Source of the DNA: Dendrocalamus latiflorus
Lineage: Eukaryota > Streptophyta > Magnoliopsida > Poales > Poaceae
Assembly (NCBI GenBank): GCA_017311315.1
Contig: CM029645.1
Location: forward strand, 25,135,627-25,199,626
Length of the DNA stretch: 64,000 bases
Direction of reading: 5' to 3'
The notes under the pieces were generated by a model. That model saw nothing but the letters and a program-made list of their open reading frames with translations, was not told the origin of the DNA and did not search any database. The position numbers and the translations under genes are program-made. Below are positions 11,714-22,350 of this stretch, piece by piece (within the stretch, counting starts at the first letter, position 1; each line of letters starts with the position of its first letter).

Positions 11714-14700
11714 TCATTCTGTCTGCTCAGTGGCCGGCAGTGGTCTAGTAGGCTGAGGTACAATAGGGTGGGTCCGGTAAGGGTCAAAGTCGTCCAACTG
11801 AGACATGCCGAGCTGCGAGCCGCCCGCAATAATGTCATGCATGAAGGACTCTAGAAATCCCCCTTGTGGTGCGAAGGAGCTCTCGCCCTGACCGTACGAC
11901 GTGGCAGTGAAGCTAGAAGAGCTCTGCCCATCGAAGTATCCAAACCCTGGGTATGCCGATAACGCTGAGCTTTGCCCTGCATACGCTACAAACCTTGGCG
12001 CCATGTACGGCTCTTTGGAAGCATCTGGGAGGCCCGTGTCATCATCAGTGGACTCGTTGTCACCCTAGGTTGAACTGGAGGCTGCAAGATGAAATGATAT
12101 TAGTCACAATAAATATTCCAGATGTACAATGTGAATCTCATACCTCCCGAATGTGCAGCAAAGATGAACGACGGGGAGTGATAGTCTGTGCAGGTGGTGC
12201 AGACGGCAAAAAGGATGCATCTCGATGATGGACCTACAGCGGGAGAACGCCATGATATTAGTGGAAGGCAAGGCATAATAGGAAAAAAAATGTAGGTTCA
12301 TACATAAGTTACCTCCTCATCGGTACGGTGCACAGATGATCAGCGGCTAGTACTACGAAGCCATGCAGACTCAGTAGATTGTGTGATGCGGGGGATTGCC
12401 CGATCTTCACGGCGTAGGATCGATGAAGGTAGTTGGATCTGTGCAACCTAACGAATCGATGGCGCCAACCACTGTTAGAACAGCAACCTGCGACAAAAGA
12501 ATTCGCCCAACCACACGCTCGTGATCCCGTCTACCTGACCACCAAGTAGACGCGTCGTCGCTCCAGCCAATCACAAGGAATCATAAGAACGACGGGGAAG
12601 AACGCCCGATTCCCCTCTAGATTGCAATCATATGCCAATCCCTAGGAGAAACAAGCGAAGAGCACTCTCAAAATAATAGATTTATTTCTCTGTTCATGGT
12701 GGTCTGCCTTACAAAAAAAAACGATTCGGCTGTTTTTATCTCGCACGCCGTCTCCGAGCCAAGAAAGAAAAAACAGAAACGGGCTCGACTCAAAGATGGG
12801 TTCGGCTCCAAGCAGAGGCACGCAGGCCATGCAGGTGACCAGACTCAGAGATGGATTCGGCACCAAACAGAGGCGCACGCGGATAATTTAAGAAATGAAA
12901 AATCTGACTTTAGCTTTGCTTCTTCGCAAGATGGCTCCACGTTGCATGCTTGAATAGTGAATGACTAGAAGTGAGTCTTCATGGGTTATGCATGAATTTT
13001 GCATTTAGAATAGTGTCTTCCACGTGTAGAAAAGCCATGGTTGTTCTTTTGGTATTGGTCTGCATGTTCTCTGCATTGCTCTGTCGACTAAATTTTCTTA
13101 CGTATGAACCTGAGAATAATTAAAATACTAGAATTAGATAGTAATCAATTCTCATGTAAATCAAAGCCAAATTTAATTAAGAGCGAGTTCACCTATTGAT
13201 TAATCTTTTTAGCTCGTGCTCGTGTAATTGGTTCAATCGGGATGTCCTCATCATTGTGATGGCTGGCCAGACATGCTAGGTCACGATGACCTTGTGGGTG
13301 AGTATGGTGTCCCCACTGGATAGCTCATGTGCACATGGTGATCCATGGAACGGCCGCAGCTTAGATTGTGCACTATTTTTTGGCCTCCTTTATGATGAAC
13401 TTCATAGTCTTCTGCAGGACTGATAGCATCTCTAGGCTACTGATGGTAGCCTCCGATGTGCTTGCGATGCACTGTGCCTGCTCCAACTGAAGTGACATAC
13501 GAAACAGGTTCAGTAATGAGCAGTATGAATTTCTTGAATGGAACGATAAGATATTTGAACTGTCTTATGCTGTCATGCCGCCCCAAAGTGCTGTGGGGAT
13601 CGATGGAGTGTTCCAGACGTTCCTCGTGCATGACGTGCTCGGGGCGATCTGGTGGAGGAATGGTTAGTCTGCTATGTGACCGGGGTACATACCACTCTAG
13701 GTACTCATCGTACGTCTGGACGTCGTACGGATGCTGCTCCATGACGACATCGACGTGTGCCCATTCTATCCATGCTATCGTCCACTGCTGCTGCACTGGC
13801 TACCAGTTCGTACCATGCTAACCAGCCTTTGATTGCCTGCATTTCCAAAATGATCGACGTTACATAGCAAGACATACAAAGTGTACACAATATTCGGATG
13901 GACTTTGACTCACCGGTGCACGGCTTGTGGTAGGAACCTGCCATTCAGAGGGGGCACGGCCTAGTTCAAACCCAACTGTCGCATCATGCGCTGTAGTGCA
14001 TAAGCCTCCACCATGTATGAGAACACCAGATGGTGTGTCATCATCTATAGCTCCTCGTCCTCCAAGAAATACAGAGACAACCCGTACGGTGATACATGAT
14101 GCATGAAATCTACTGTCCAAAGAGTCCATATATGTCACTATCGTGCAACGACTCGAACTCATTGTGCCACAGCAAGTAGCACCTCGACGGTTTGCCCTTT
14201 GCCCATCGTAGACGGGCACCAGTCCATCGGATGCCCATAGTGGGCCTGTCTCTATCAGGTCGGTGAACTCACCGAACGGGTGCATTGGCCTCATGATCAT
14301 CAGACATCCAACAGAGAAGTGCTCCCAGCTCCACAGCTGCAGGAGCACGTAGCAGATGGCCAGATTGGGGGTACCAGCAGTGGCGCACTGGCAAGCGTCA
14401 CATAACCCCTGATATGTGGCGCATAGAATCGCTGATCCCCAGCTGTACCGAGGCATCACCCTGAACTCTGCGTCTACTAAAGACTCAACGAGGCCGATGA
14501 ATTCGGCATTGCAAATATCACCGTGTGTGGCGGGAAACATACTCCAACCAAAGAGCTGGATAAGGAACATGACGAGGTACGTCCTAACGACCTCCGGCGG
14601 TGCAACCTGCGGGCACACACTGAAATTGTTAAACACATACGGGGGACACCACGTGCACTCTCCGAGATAGGCCGGTCGAACCGGACCGCCAGCCTCCCCT

Positions 14701-15071
14701 TCCAGTCGGCTGGTGTAGGGGCTGGAACAAGTACGTCACCCCCGAGAGGGAGACCGATCAAGAATGTGACGTCCTTTAGAGTGACCATCATCTCACCCCA
14801 ACGAAACTGGAACATGTGCGTCTCGAGCCTCCACCTGTCCACCAGTGCCACGAGCAGGCTGCCGTTGATGGTGAACTCCTGTCTGGTGGAGACTAGCCTA
14901 GCTCGCAAAGGGCAATAGGCCTGTGGCCTGCATGATTGGGACATAGCGCTCGTCCAGCGCCCATGGATCCCTTCCCGCTCCCCCCACCCGGTAGCTTGAA
15001 TGGCGAAGGGCCAACCGCGTCACCCGTCATCCATGCATGACAACGGTGTTTCTCATCGTACGAGTGTTCCA
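11714..15071 (-). pseudogene. Plant mobile domain (PMD / MAIN-like) protein gene, decayed
   Basis: Minus-strand pieces in the order expected for a PMD protein (Pfam PF10536 type). 15,071-14,893 and 14,944-14,650 encode the N-terminal signature, with 'ALVDRWRLETHMFQFRWGE' followed by 'TLKDVTFLIGLPLGG'. 14,600-13,990 gives the mid-domain ('HGDICNAEFIGLVESL', 'PRYSWGSAILCATYQGLC', 'LLQLWSWEHF'). 13,796-13,600 gives the WIEWAHVDVV and WYVPRS segments. 12,004-11,714 encodes a Ser/Gly/Gln-rich tail. The frame changes between pieces and introns cannot account for all of it, so this is a broken gene. PMD proteins occur as host MAIN/MAIL proteins and inside Mutator-like and other transposons; here the long TIRs show the transposon form. 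Confidence 0.7.
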
Positions 15072-15980
15072 GAAGCTCCAGTAGAGCCATACCTACCAAT
15101 ACATAGGACACACGAAATATTAGTGCGAACATTAATAATTACTTTATAATACAAACTATATTAATTATGACTAACTAAACAACAGTAATTATGACTACGA
15201 CTAGGGGAATAACGTCGAAAGCATGCTATAAAAAACTACCTGTCTTTTGGGAGAACTAATCAGCACTACCGCGTTCTCAATGACTTATGCACTACCTTCT
15301 CCAAATAATTAGCTATGCACTATTAGTTTTGAGAGTACCTTGCAACAAATGGGATAGACGAAATATTAGTGTGAAGATTCATAATGATAGCAACATACTA
15401 CAAGTCAGTGATTACATGCGTGCGTGTAACTACATACGAATACTTCAGTACTTACCGATAATTTGATTACTCATCCGAAAAATTGACGAGCCATTCATTA
15501 CTGTCATCCTTAGCACTAACTCAGTACTAACCCTAAACTAACAAATTATGTATACCGTATGTACATAAAAATAGTACAAACTATGTCTAAATTACTACGA
15601 CATACTTACTTCTTAATACAAACTACATTAATCACAACTAACTAAATAACACTAAATGACTACGATTACAGGAATAACGTCGAAAGCATACGATAAAAAA
15701 TTACCAGTTTTTCCAGAGAAGAAATCAGCACTGCCAATTTTGAGCTATGCACCGGCTTCTCGAACTAATGAGCTACGCACTCCCAATTTTCAGCCACGAC
15801 CATGACAATGACCTTCGGCGATGAGCGATTGGGATGAGCAACGACGAACTGCCAGAGGTGCATATTTATGCCCGAGCGAAAGGTGAACCTAGTGCACTCA
15901 CCTCGTACATTGAGGACCCATTATCACGAGCAGCACTTCGGGTGAGGGGGAACGGCATCGTAATAATGACAAATGTGCAA

Positions 15981-16300
15981 ACGAGGGAGCGGGCGAGGGG
16001 GGACGACACTGAAATAATGACATTTGTGCAAATGAGAGAGCACATGAGAGGGGCACATACAAAGAGAGTGACAATTGTGTGAACCAGATAGTAGAAAATA
16101 ATATATACCATGATTGGCCGACCATGCCACTTCAAAACATACGAGGGAGCGGGCGAGGGGGGACGACACTGAAATAATGACATTTGTGCAAATGAGAGAG
16201 CACATGAGAGGGGCACATACAAAGAGAGTGACAATTGTGTGAACCAGATAGTAGAAAATAATATATACCATGATTGGCCGACCATGCCACTTCAAAACAT
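15981..16300. repeat. Perfect 2 x 160 bp tandem duplication
   Basis: 15,981-16,140 and 16,141-16,300 are identical base for base, beginning 'acgagggagcgggcgag' and ending 'ccacttcaaaacat'. The unit lies just inside the right TIR of the long-TIR element. Perfect identity implies a recent event or an assembly duplication. Confidence 0.95.
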
Positions 16301-16369
16301 GTGTGATGATCGTTAAATTTAAGTTAACCTGAATAAACGTGGCAAATTCTGACTGCATAAAATTCCTAA

Positions 16370-16907
16370 AAAAAATTACAAAATAACTATTACTATATCG
16401 GGAGGCTTCATATAAAATTTCATAATTTTTGGAGCTCGTTTGCTATATTTAAAAACTCATAAAAATATCAAAATTGTATGAATTTTTTTAGCAACATTCA
16501 CAATGGATAAAATTACCCAAAAATTACACTGCGAGGTACACCATGTCTAAAGGTTGTACATAAATTTTTGTAATTTGTTGAGCTAATTTGGTATATTAAA
16601 AATTTAAATAAATACTAAACAAAAAAAGTACGGCAGGTAATTAAGCAGCCTAATTAACCGGCTTAATTACACTCCGCCCCCTCACTGGACGGTAAGCAAG
16701 CCTGCCATCCCCCCACCAGATAGTAGGCTGCCTATCGTCTGGTGAGGGGGTGGTAGGCGCCTGCCACCGACGGCAGCGTCGCGTATCGCCTTGCAGGCGC
16801 TGCTGTCCGTCCACCGGACAGTAGAACCGATATTTTTATCAATACACTTGGTATAATACTATTTTTGTAAAAACGATATAAAACAGTGCTAAAAGCGGCT
16901 TTAACTC
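16370..16907 (-). repeat. Right terminal inverted repeat of the long-TIR element
   Basis: Reverse-complement partner of the left arm, ending 'ggctttaactc' at 16,907. Both arms carry a GC-rich island whose 'cagtgaggggg' segments are conserved. In this arm the island is larger and palindromic. Confidence 0.85.
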
Positions 16908-16916
16908 GCTGATCAC

Positions 16917-17495
16917 TTGCTAGTACTCCCGCATAAAATAAAAGTAGAGCTGCACGCCTGCACATGCACGCGCATACATCTTCTGCAGCTAGCAGCCTAG
17001 CACGATAACTGTAATCGAAGAGCTCTAGCAGCAGCCTAGCCCGGCCTATTCGCTAGCTGCTGGTAGGTAGCCGGCCGGCCATTGCAGCGTCCGTGCGTTT
17101 CTTGCAGAAGAAACTCGAGAGCTAGCGCGTGAATATGAGGACCGGTACGTACGCGGTGCAGCAGTCGCTGGCGGCGGAGGCAGGCGGTCAGCCTAGCGCA
17201 GTGGCGGGGGTACGCGCTGGTGTCCCCGCTCCACATCGCCAGCGCCGTGCTCTCAGCGGCCGGCCTCCTCTACGCGGCCTGCATCCGATCCCAGTCCCAA
17301 CCGCTCCAGTGCAAGGCGCTCGAGCTCTGCTTTACCATCACGTTCAGGACACACTCGCAGTGGCCAGGTCGGCCGCCGCCATGTTCCACCATGGCAACCA
17401 CGCCCCGGCGCTGTCGAACACGCTCGTCGTCGTGTTCAAGCGTGCGCGGTCGCGCAAGCGCCGAGGCTCGGAGGACGGCCATTCTGCCAAAACTT
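16917..17495 (+). pseudogene. SMXL exon 1 pseudogene (copy A)
   Basis: The promoter-proximal region and exon 1 match copy B at 46,774-47,346. The ATG is at 17,135 in the context of MRTG, the family's usual start, followed by YAVQQSLAAEA. A 17-base deletion near 17,180 shifts the frame and a 2-base gain near 17,350 shifts it back, so an ORF of 148 codons stays open from 17,129 to 17,575, but residues between the two shifts are nonsense and the first Clp-N repeat is lost ('LHIASAVLSAAGLL' lies in another frame). Homology to copy B stops after GSEDGH. No downstream SMXL exons follow; a CACTA element begins 180 bases on. Non-functional. Confidence 0.85.
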
Positions 17496-18404
17496 GTCGC
17501 ACTCCCACCTCTCCCTCCTCTACAAATACTCATAATGAGAGGATGGGTGGAGGTGGTACCCAAATGTACAATTGACGTGACCCATTATGTCCTATCAAAT
17601 TATAATTCAAAACTTACAAAATGAAACCTAAAACAATGTGTGCACAAATCATGAAGAGCACGAATGGTGCAAATGATACACTACTGTAGAAAATATCATC
17701 ACAGAGGTTCAAAAACATCATCACAGACTATTTCATGAGCCGTCTGAGTTTATGGGTCGGTAATGACATGAGCTTATCACCGACAGTTTTCGAATCGTCT
17801 GTGATGCATACTATCACAGACGGTTATTAACTCAGAATCATCTGTGATAGTTAACTATCACAACCATCCATAATAGCTGATGTATCACAGATTATTTGTA
17901 GATGAAACTGTCTATGATAGATATGTATCACACACGGTTTGTAGATAAAACCGTCTGTGATATTCTTTTGTATTGCTAAATCTATTTCTGTTTGTTAGCT
18001 AGCCTCAAGAAATGCTAGTTATACCCTCTAAAACAAGTAGAAACACAACAAGTACATGTATACATCTAAGTCAAATTCATTTTAGAAATAAGAACATCCA
18101 TTTCACAAATCAATTAATTCAAATGAAATAAATTAATCATTCATGAACAAATACACACACGTACCATTAAGTTCAATCTTATCCCAATCAAGTTTAATCT
18201 ATATTGTGGAACTCCCTAACATTGTTTATGACCTGAGACAACAAGAAGTATGTAAATTGTCCTCGAATTTTTTGGAGCTTGGCTTACTCCAACGCAGTTG
18301 TAGCGATGGTCGCAACCTGTCGCTAGGAATATCAAAGTCATGCATACATATAAATTGATAAGTATGAAATAATTATTGCAAGATTGACAAACCTGAGGAT
18401 CATT

Positions 18405-18480
18405 GGTCACCGTGAAACTGAGGAGTAGTTGCATGTTGTGGCAAACATAGTATCCGCAGGGGTTGTTGCCCAATGACTGC
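18405..18480 (-). pseudogene. Ulp1 peptidase C-terminal remnant (CACTA 1)
   Basis: Minus-strand translation SLGNNPCGYYVCHNMQLLL aligns with the catalytic-Cys block of the Ulp1 domain in element 3 (QQPGNTCGFYVCH). The Cys is retained but the preceding frame has stops and the His and Asp segments were not recovered. A relic only. Confidence 0.65.
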
Positions 18481-19589
18481 TAGTGGCACTGCAAAAATAG
18501 AATTGGTTAGTTCGAGATACATTACTATGAAGTGTTATATAGGATTAATGTGTACTAGCGAATACCAGAAAATTTAGATCATGTCATAGGGCACTGATCC
18601 CTCCCTTGGATCTCCCTCTAGTAGCAACGTACGCGATGAACAACGTACGTGATTAATGGAGGAATGAAAGAGTATAATAGAGTTATCTATGGAGGAAATA
18701 TGTTTACCTGTTGATTAATTATCGGACAACTGTGAAGTCATGTTTGGCCCTCTTTAGGGAATCAAGGTATATTATCCTTTTTTATTTTGATATAATTATA
18801 ATTAGAATCCAGTAGAACCTATACATGTATGTTGTCATGGTCATTAAATCTAACTTCTTGTTGCTTATAAAGTACAAATCAACTAGTATAGCCACTAGTG
18901 CAGTACTTACCCCTGGTTGTAGGGCAAAAATATGAATTCCTTATCACGATGAGCCAGCAATGACACAATCATGTAAACCTCGACGAAGGATGCAATGACG
19001 TCATCATGTAAACCTCGATGAAGAATGCATCCTCCTGGATGGTTTGCATGGAGTCCAATGTGGGTTGAGAAAACCTACCGGTGATTTTCTTGATCTAGCA
19101 TCAGAAACCATATATCTATCTATATACACACAAAAAAAGTAAGGAGTTATACATGACATTTATCGATATTACACGAACGTAGACCATAATTATACATACT
19201 TCTAGTGTCCAGCATCGAATAAGTGAGGCGTTAAGGGTGTCAAGGTTGAAGAGAAAGAACAAGTCCTTGAAGGTAACCGTGAAGACACAGTCTTGAACCT
19301 CATGGTAAAGATGATGTGGCTTGAACTTAACATTGACACCCGAGCACTATGTCCATCCGTCTTGTTGGATTATTCTATGTACCATGCATATAATCTCTGA
19401 CAAGCGAATCCTAGGATTAGGAGGCGCTCCATCGGGTTGACCAATGGCTCGCTTAGCACAAATTTCTAGGCCAACGGTAAGAAGAGGATATCATCGATCT
19501 TTTTTGCTTTGTCCTTGTCACCTCACCATTTAGAGGTTGACTTCACAAGAGTTGACCTGATACGAGGTGTAGTGCATGTCATGCGCCAC

Positions 19590-19800
19590 GCTCTTGCCAC
19601 GTCGGTGCGAGTAACTCTGGTGCAGGTAGCTCCGATGCAGATAGTTCCTGTGGACTTGGCACTGCTGACACCCTCGTGAAGTTGATACCGGTGCAGATAG
19701 CTCCGGTGCAGATAGCTCCCATGGATTTAGCACCGTTGCAGGACTTTCCCATGAAGTTGACACCGGTACAAGTGTCTCCAGACAGATGTTCCTCTTGGGG
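19590..19800 (-). repeat. Short tandem repeats in CACTA 1 gene 2 (Ala/Pro/Ser-rich linker)
   Basis: About ten diverged copies of a roughly 15-base unit containing 'gcagatagctccgg'. On the minus strand they encode repeats like 'ELSASELPAPELLAP', corresponding to the ELPAPVLSPR linker at 62,930-63,060 of element 3. Confidence 0.7.
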
Positions 19801-20499
19801 CACTAATGAATGTTCTAATGGCTTGTCCTAGATTCATGACCTCATTGTTTGGGGAGTATCTGCAACTGGACTACATCAAAATTGGTATGAACATCGTCTA
19901 CATTCACTTTTGCAAAATGTGGCGCTAGAGTTACACAGTGCACCAAGCAGCGTCCAAGGTAATGGAGGCATATCTTGGAGTTTGCACTTTGTAGCCACCT
20001 ACATAATGATACAAAATTAGTTACTCCAATAGGTGTATCAATGGATCGAGCATTCTAGAGATAATAATTATTGTCAGGATGTCATCGACAGGAAATATGT
20101 GGTCGTTTTCTGAGGTAGGGTTGGACACACAGCTACTCCAATGGTTAGGGGTCGGCTATCACAGTAGCGGCGGGGGCTTGCAACTGCTTTCCCCTAAGCC
20201 TTTCCTCAATGCTCTCTATCTACTGTCGCATCTCATCTCTGATAACATCAGTGATGTCTTCTCTAAAGGTTTCACAAATCTCCTCTCGTAGCCATGTATC
20301 GTACTCGACTTTGGTTCTCTTCCTACTCCGATATTCTTCGGAGTCCTCTAGGACCATAAAGACCATAGAACATAAAGGCCAAAGCCCCTACTACAACTCA
20401 GGTGCTCCTTGTATCCTAGGGCTGCGGAGAGTACATTTTTCTCCCTGACTGCCTGGAATAAGCCTCCGAAGACACGGTAGATGACCTCACTCTTATCCA

Positions 20500-21148
20500 G
20501 TTTTGGGTGCACTCATCAGGGATCTCTACAAATGGCGGGGAGGCCTCCCATAGGATAGCCTGCTCATCTTCATTTCTCCATTGCGGGATTTTACCTGCAT
20601 ATCCAGCGGTGCCGTGTCTGTGGGGGTGCGTGTTTTTTCCTAAAAGGCCTTGTGCTATGCACTTTCACTCCGAAACTCCTCTGTTGTCTTCATCACCACA
20701 AAGTCTCACTAGCACAATTCCTGGAACGAATACTTCTGGAAGGGCATTAGATACTTCTCCACATATTGCTTTAAGCATGCTCTTGAAATTCTTCCACTCT
20801 TTGCATACCGCTAGCAGCTGTGTCATTGCATAAAGGTTTGGTGTTCTTCTAGTATCTCGAATGATTGGAAAATTTCCGTCAGTAGCGCATCTTTCTGAGC
20901 TTTGGTCAAGTCCTTCGATGAATCATAGGTGATCTCAACCCATTCCAATGCAACTATTCTGACTATTATCCGGAACACGGACACTGCTCAGTGAGGATTG
21001 AGAGGGCTCCCAGATGCATCACTATCCGTGATGGTAAATCGGCCCTTAGGCCTTTTTGATATTCCTCTTCTAGGGCGCTTGGATTTCCAGAGGACGACGC
21101 ATCACACACATGAGATGATGATGACGAACAACCAACGGATGGCATCTT
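20500..21148 (-). pseudogene. Gene 2 (transposase_24 type) remnant of CACTA 1
   Basis: The minus-strand ATG at 21,148 opens a Ser-rich start (MPSVGCSSSSSHVCDASSSG) like the gene-2 start of element 3 (MSNMSPAHSSTSSPDASAP). At 20,840-20,500 the frame encodes 'HPHRHGTAGYAGKIPQWRNE', the conserved core of the Ptta/En/Spm transposase_24 family. Frameshifts and stops separate the pieces. Confidence 0.65.
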
Positions 21149-21639
21149 CACAAGAAATAGAAGAAAATAAATTTGCAAAGTTATATAATTACTTATTATA
21201 CTTGAAACAGAATACCTTAAATATAAGTATGCGATGTTCACAAATATTTCAGAAATTTTTCATCAATAAGCATAGAGCTCAGATTTAAAGTGTGTTTTCT
21301 TGCTCTCAGATGCAGAGTTGCACAAAATAAAATCTTGGCCTTCTCAATACTTGTCAATATGCTTTACTAATTAAATACGACAACTATGAATCAGACCTTG
21401 AGCTTTCATGAAGATTCTCTACATTTAGTCAAGAAACATACTACTGCCAGTACCTCCTTTTGACAAAAAATCAAGAAATTATTAGTGCAAGCATTCACTA
21501 TTTTAATAGAATAGTCTATTGAAAACAAATAATAGAAGTGTCTATTAGTCTCAACAATTCTAGTAGATACAATCAATTAATAATGAATCTCCAAAGAATT
21601 TTATAACATAACACTATTCAAGATCAACCGAAATAAACA

Positions 21640-22350
21640 GTATTAATGTACTGGCTGCCAGTAACAAATGACAATAAGAATCAATTTGAATAGCTCAAGC
21701 ATGTTTGCATACTCTTTACGGTAGAGGATACAATTGCTCGGACATATATGTATTCTTTCTACTTCCATTCCCAACGGATAAAGAATCTTCTTGGCTTTAT
21801 AGTTGAGTTTGGCAACTTGTTTACCTCTGGAAGCATGTCCACTAAGAAATCTAATAGCGTTGCAAAACTTGTTGAACCATCCGTTGCTTACCTTCAATTT
21901 CAGCAGTTCAAGCACGACCGATAACCTTATGTATTTCGACTTGCAGCACGTGAACAAAGGTTTCTCCGAGTCCTCCTCAAGCCCCAGAATTTTACATACT
22001 CTCTCTCATCATAGTTCCCTTATCCATCGCGAAGCATCTGATCTAGATTGTCATCGTGTAGTCTATCCGATTTAGAACCACAATCAACATCATCCGGTGG
22101 CATATCGTTGACTTCATCGGCGATGTCGTTATAACTACCTTCCTGCGCAATCTGTTCTTCACTGTGACTGGTCCAATGTGTATACTTCTTTTTGAAACCC
22201 CTTCAAATCAAGTTTGTTTTGATCTGCGCTTGGTTCTTAAACATCTTTAGATTCTCGCAATCAATGCATTGATAGCACATATATTCACCCCCTTATTTAA
22301 TATATTCGATCCTCCCAGGCAATTCTTGTAAAAGTAACCACACATCGGTA
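21640..22350 (-). pseudogene. TNP2 transposase N-terminal remnant (CACTA 1)
   Basis: Minus-strand reading shows the Cys-rich segment (CIDCENLKMFKNQ), a NDIADEVNDMPPDDVDCGS stretch, and at 21,957-21,700 'KKILYPLGMEVERIHICPSN' followed by CILYRKEYANM. All match TNP2 of element 3 residue for residue over long stretches, but the reading frame is broken by at least two stops (near 22,200 and 22,020). The C-terminal two thirds of TNP2 are missing. Confidence 0.75.

Larger units (their letters stand above)
10950..16907 (-). mobile_element. Long-TIR (MULE-like) element carrying a plant mobile domain gene
   Basis: The ends form a long inverted repeat: 10,950-~11,420 pairs with the reverse complement of ~16,370-16,907, beginning 'gagttaaagcc' and continuing about 450 bases at high similarity. 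Imperfect 9-base flanks gcagatcaa (10,941-10,949) and gctgatcac (16,908-16,916) look like a Mutator-type TSD, and copy B has the unoccupied site near 46,760-46,785. Inside, on the minus strand, is a decayed PMD (MAIN-like) gene. No MURA transposase or DDE core is seen, so the element is probably non-autonomous or uses its PMD gene in an unknown way. Confidence 0.75.
17679..22350 (-). mobile_element. CACTA element 1, decayed, reverse orientation
   Basis: Begins with 'cactactgtagaaaatatc' at 17,679. 17,700-17,960 holds degenerate subterminal hairpins of the 'acagacggtt / aaccgtctgtgat' type also seen in CACTA elements 2 and 3. Minus-strand content matches element 3 in reverse gene order: a Ulp1 remnant (18,480-18,405), Pro/Ser-rich repeats (19,760-19,600), transposase_24 remnant (20,840-20,500), gene 2 start (21,148), and TNP2 N-terminal remnant (22,350-21,640). 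Homology to TNP2 fades near 22,350 and no second CACTA terminus was found, so the TNP2-side end is truncated. Confidence 0.8.
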
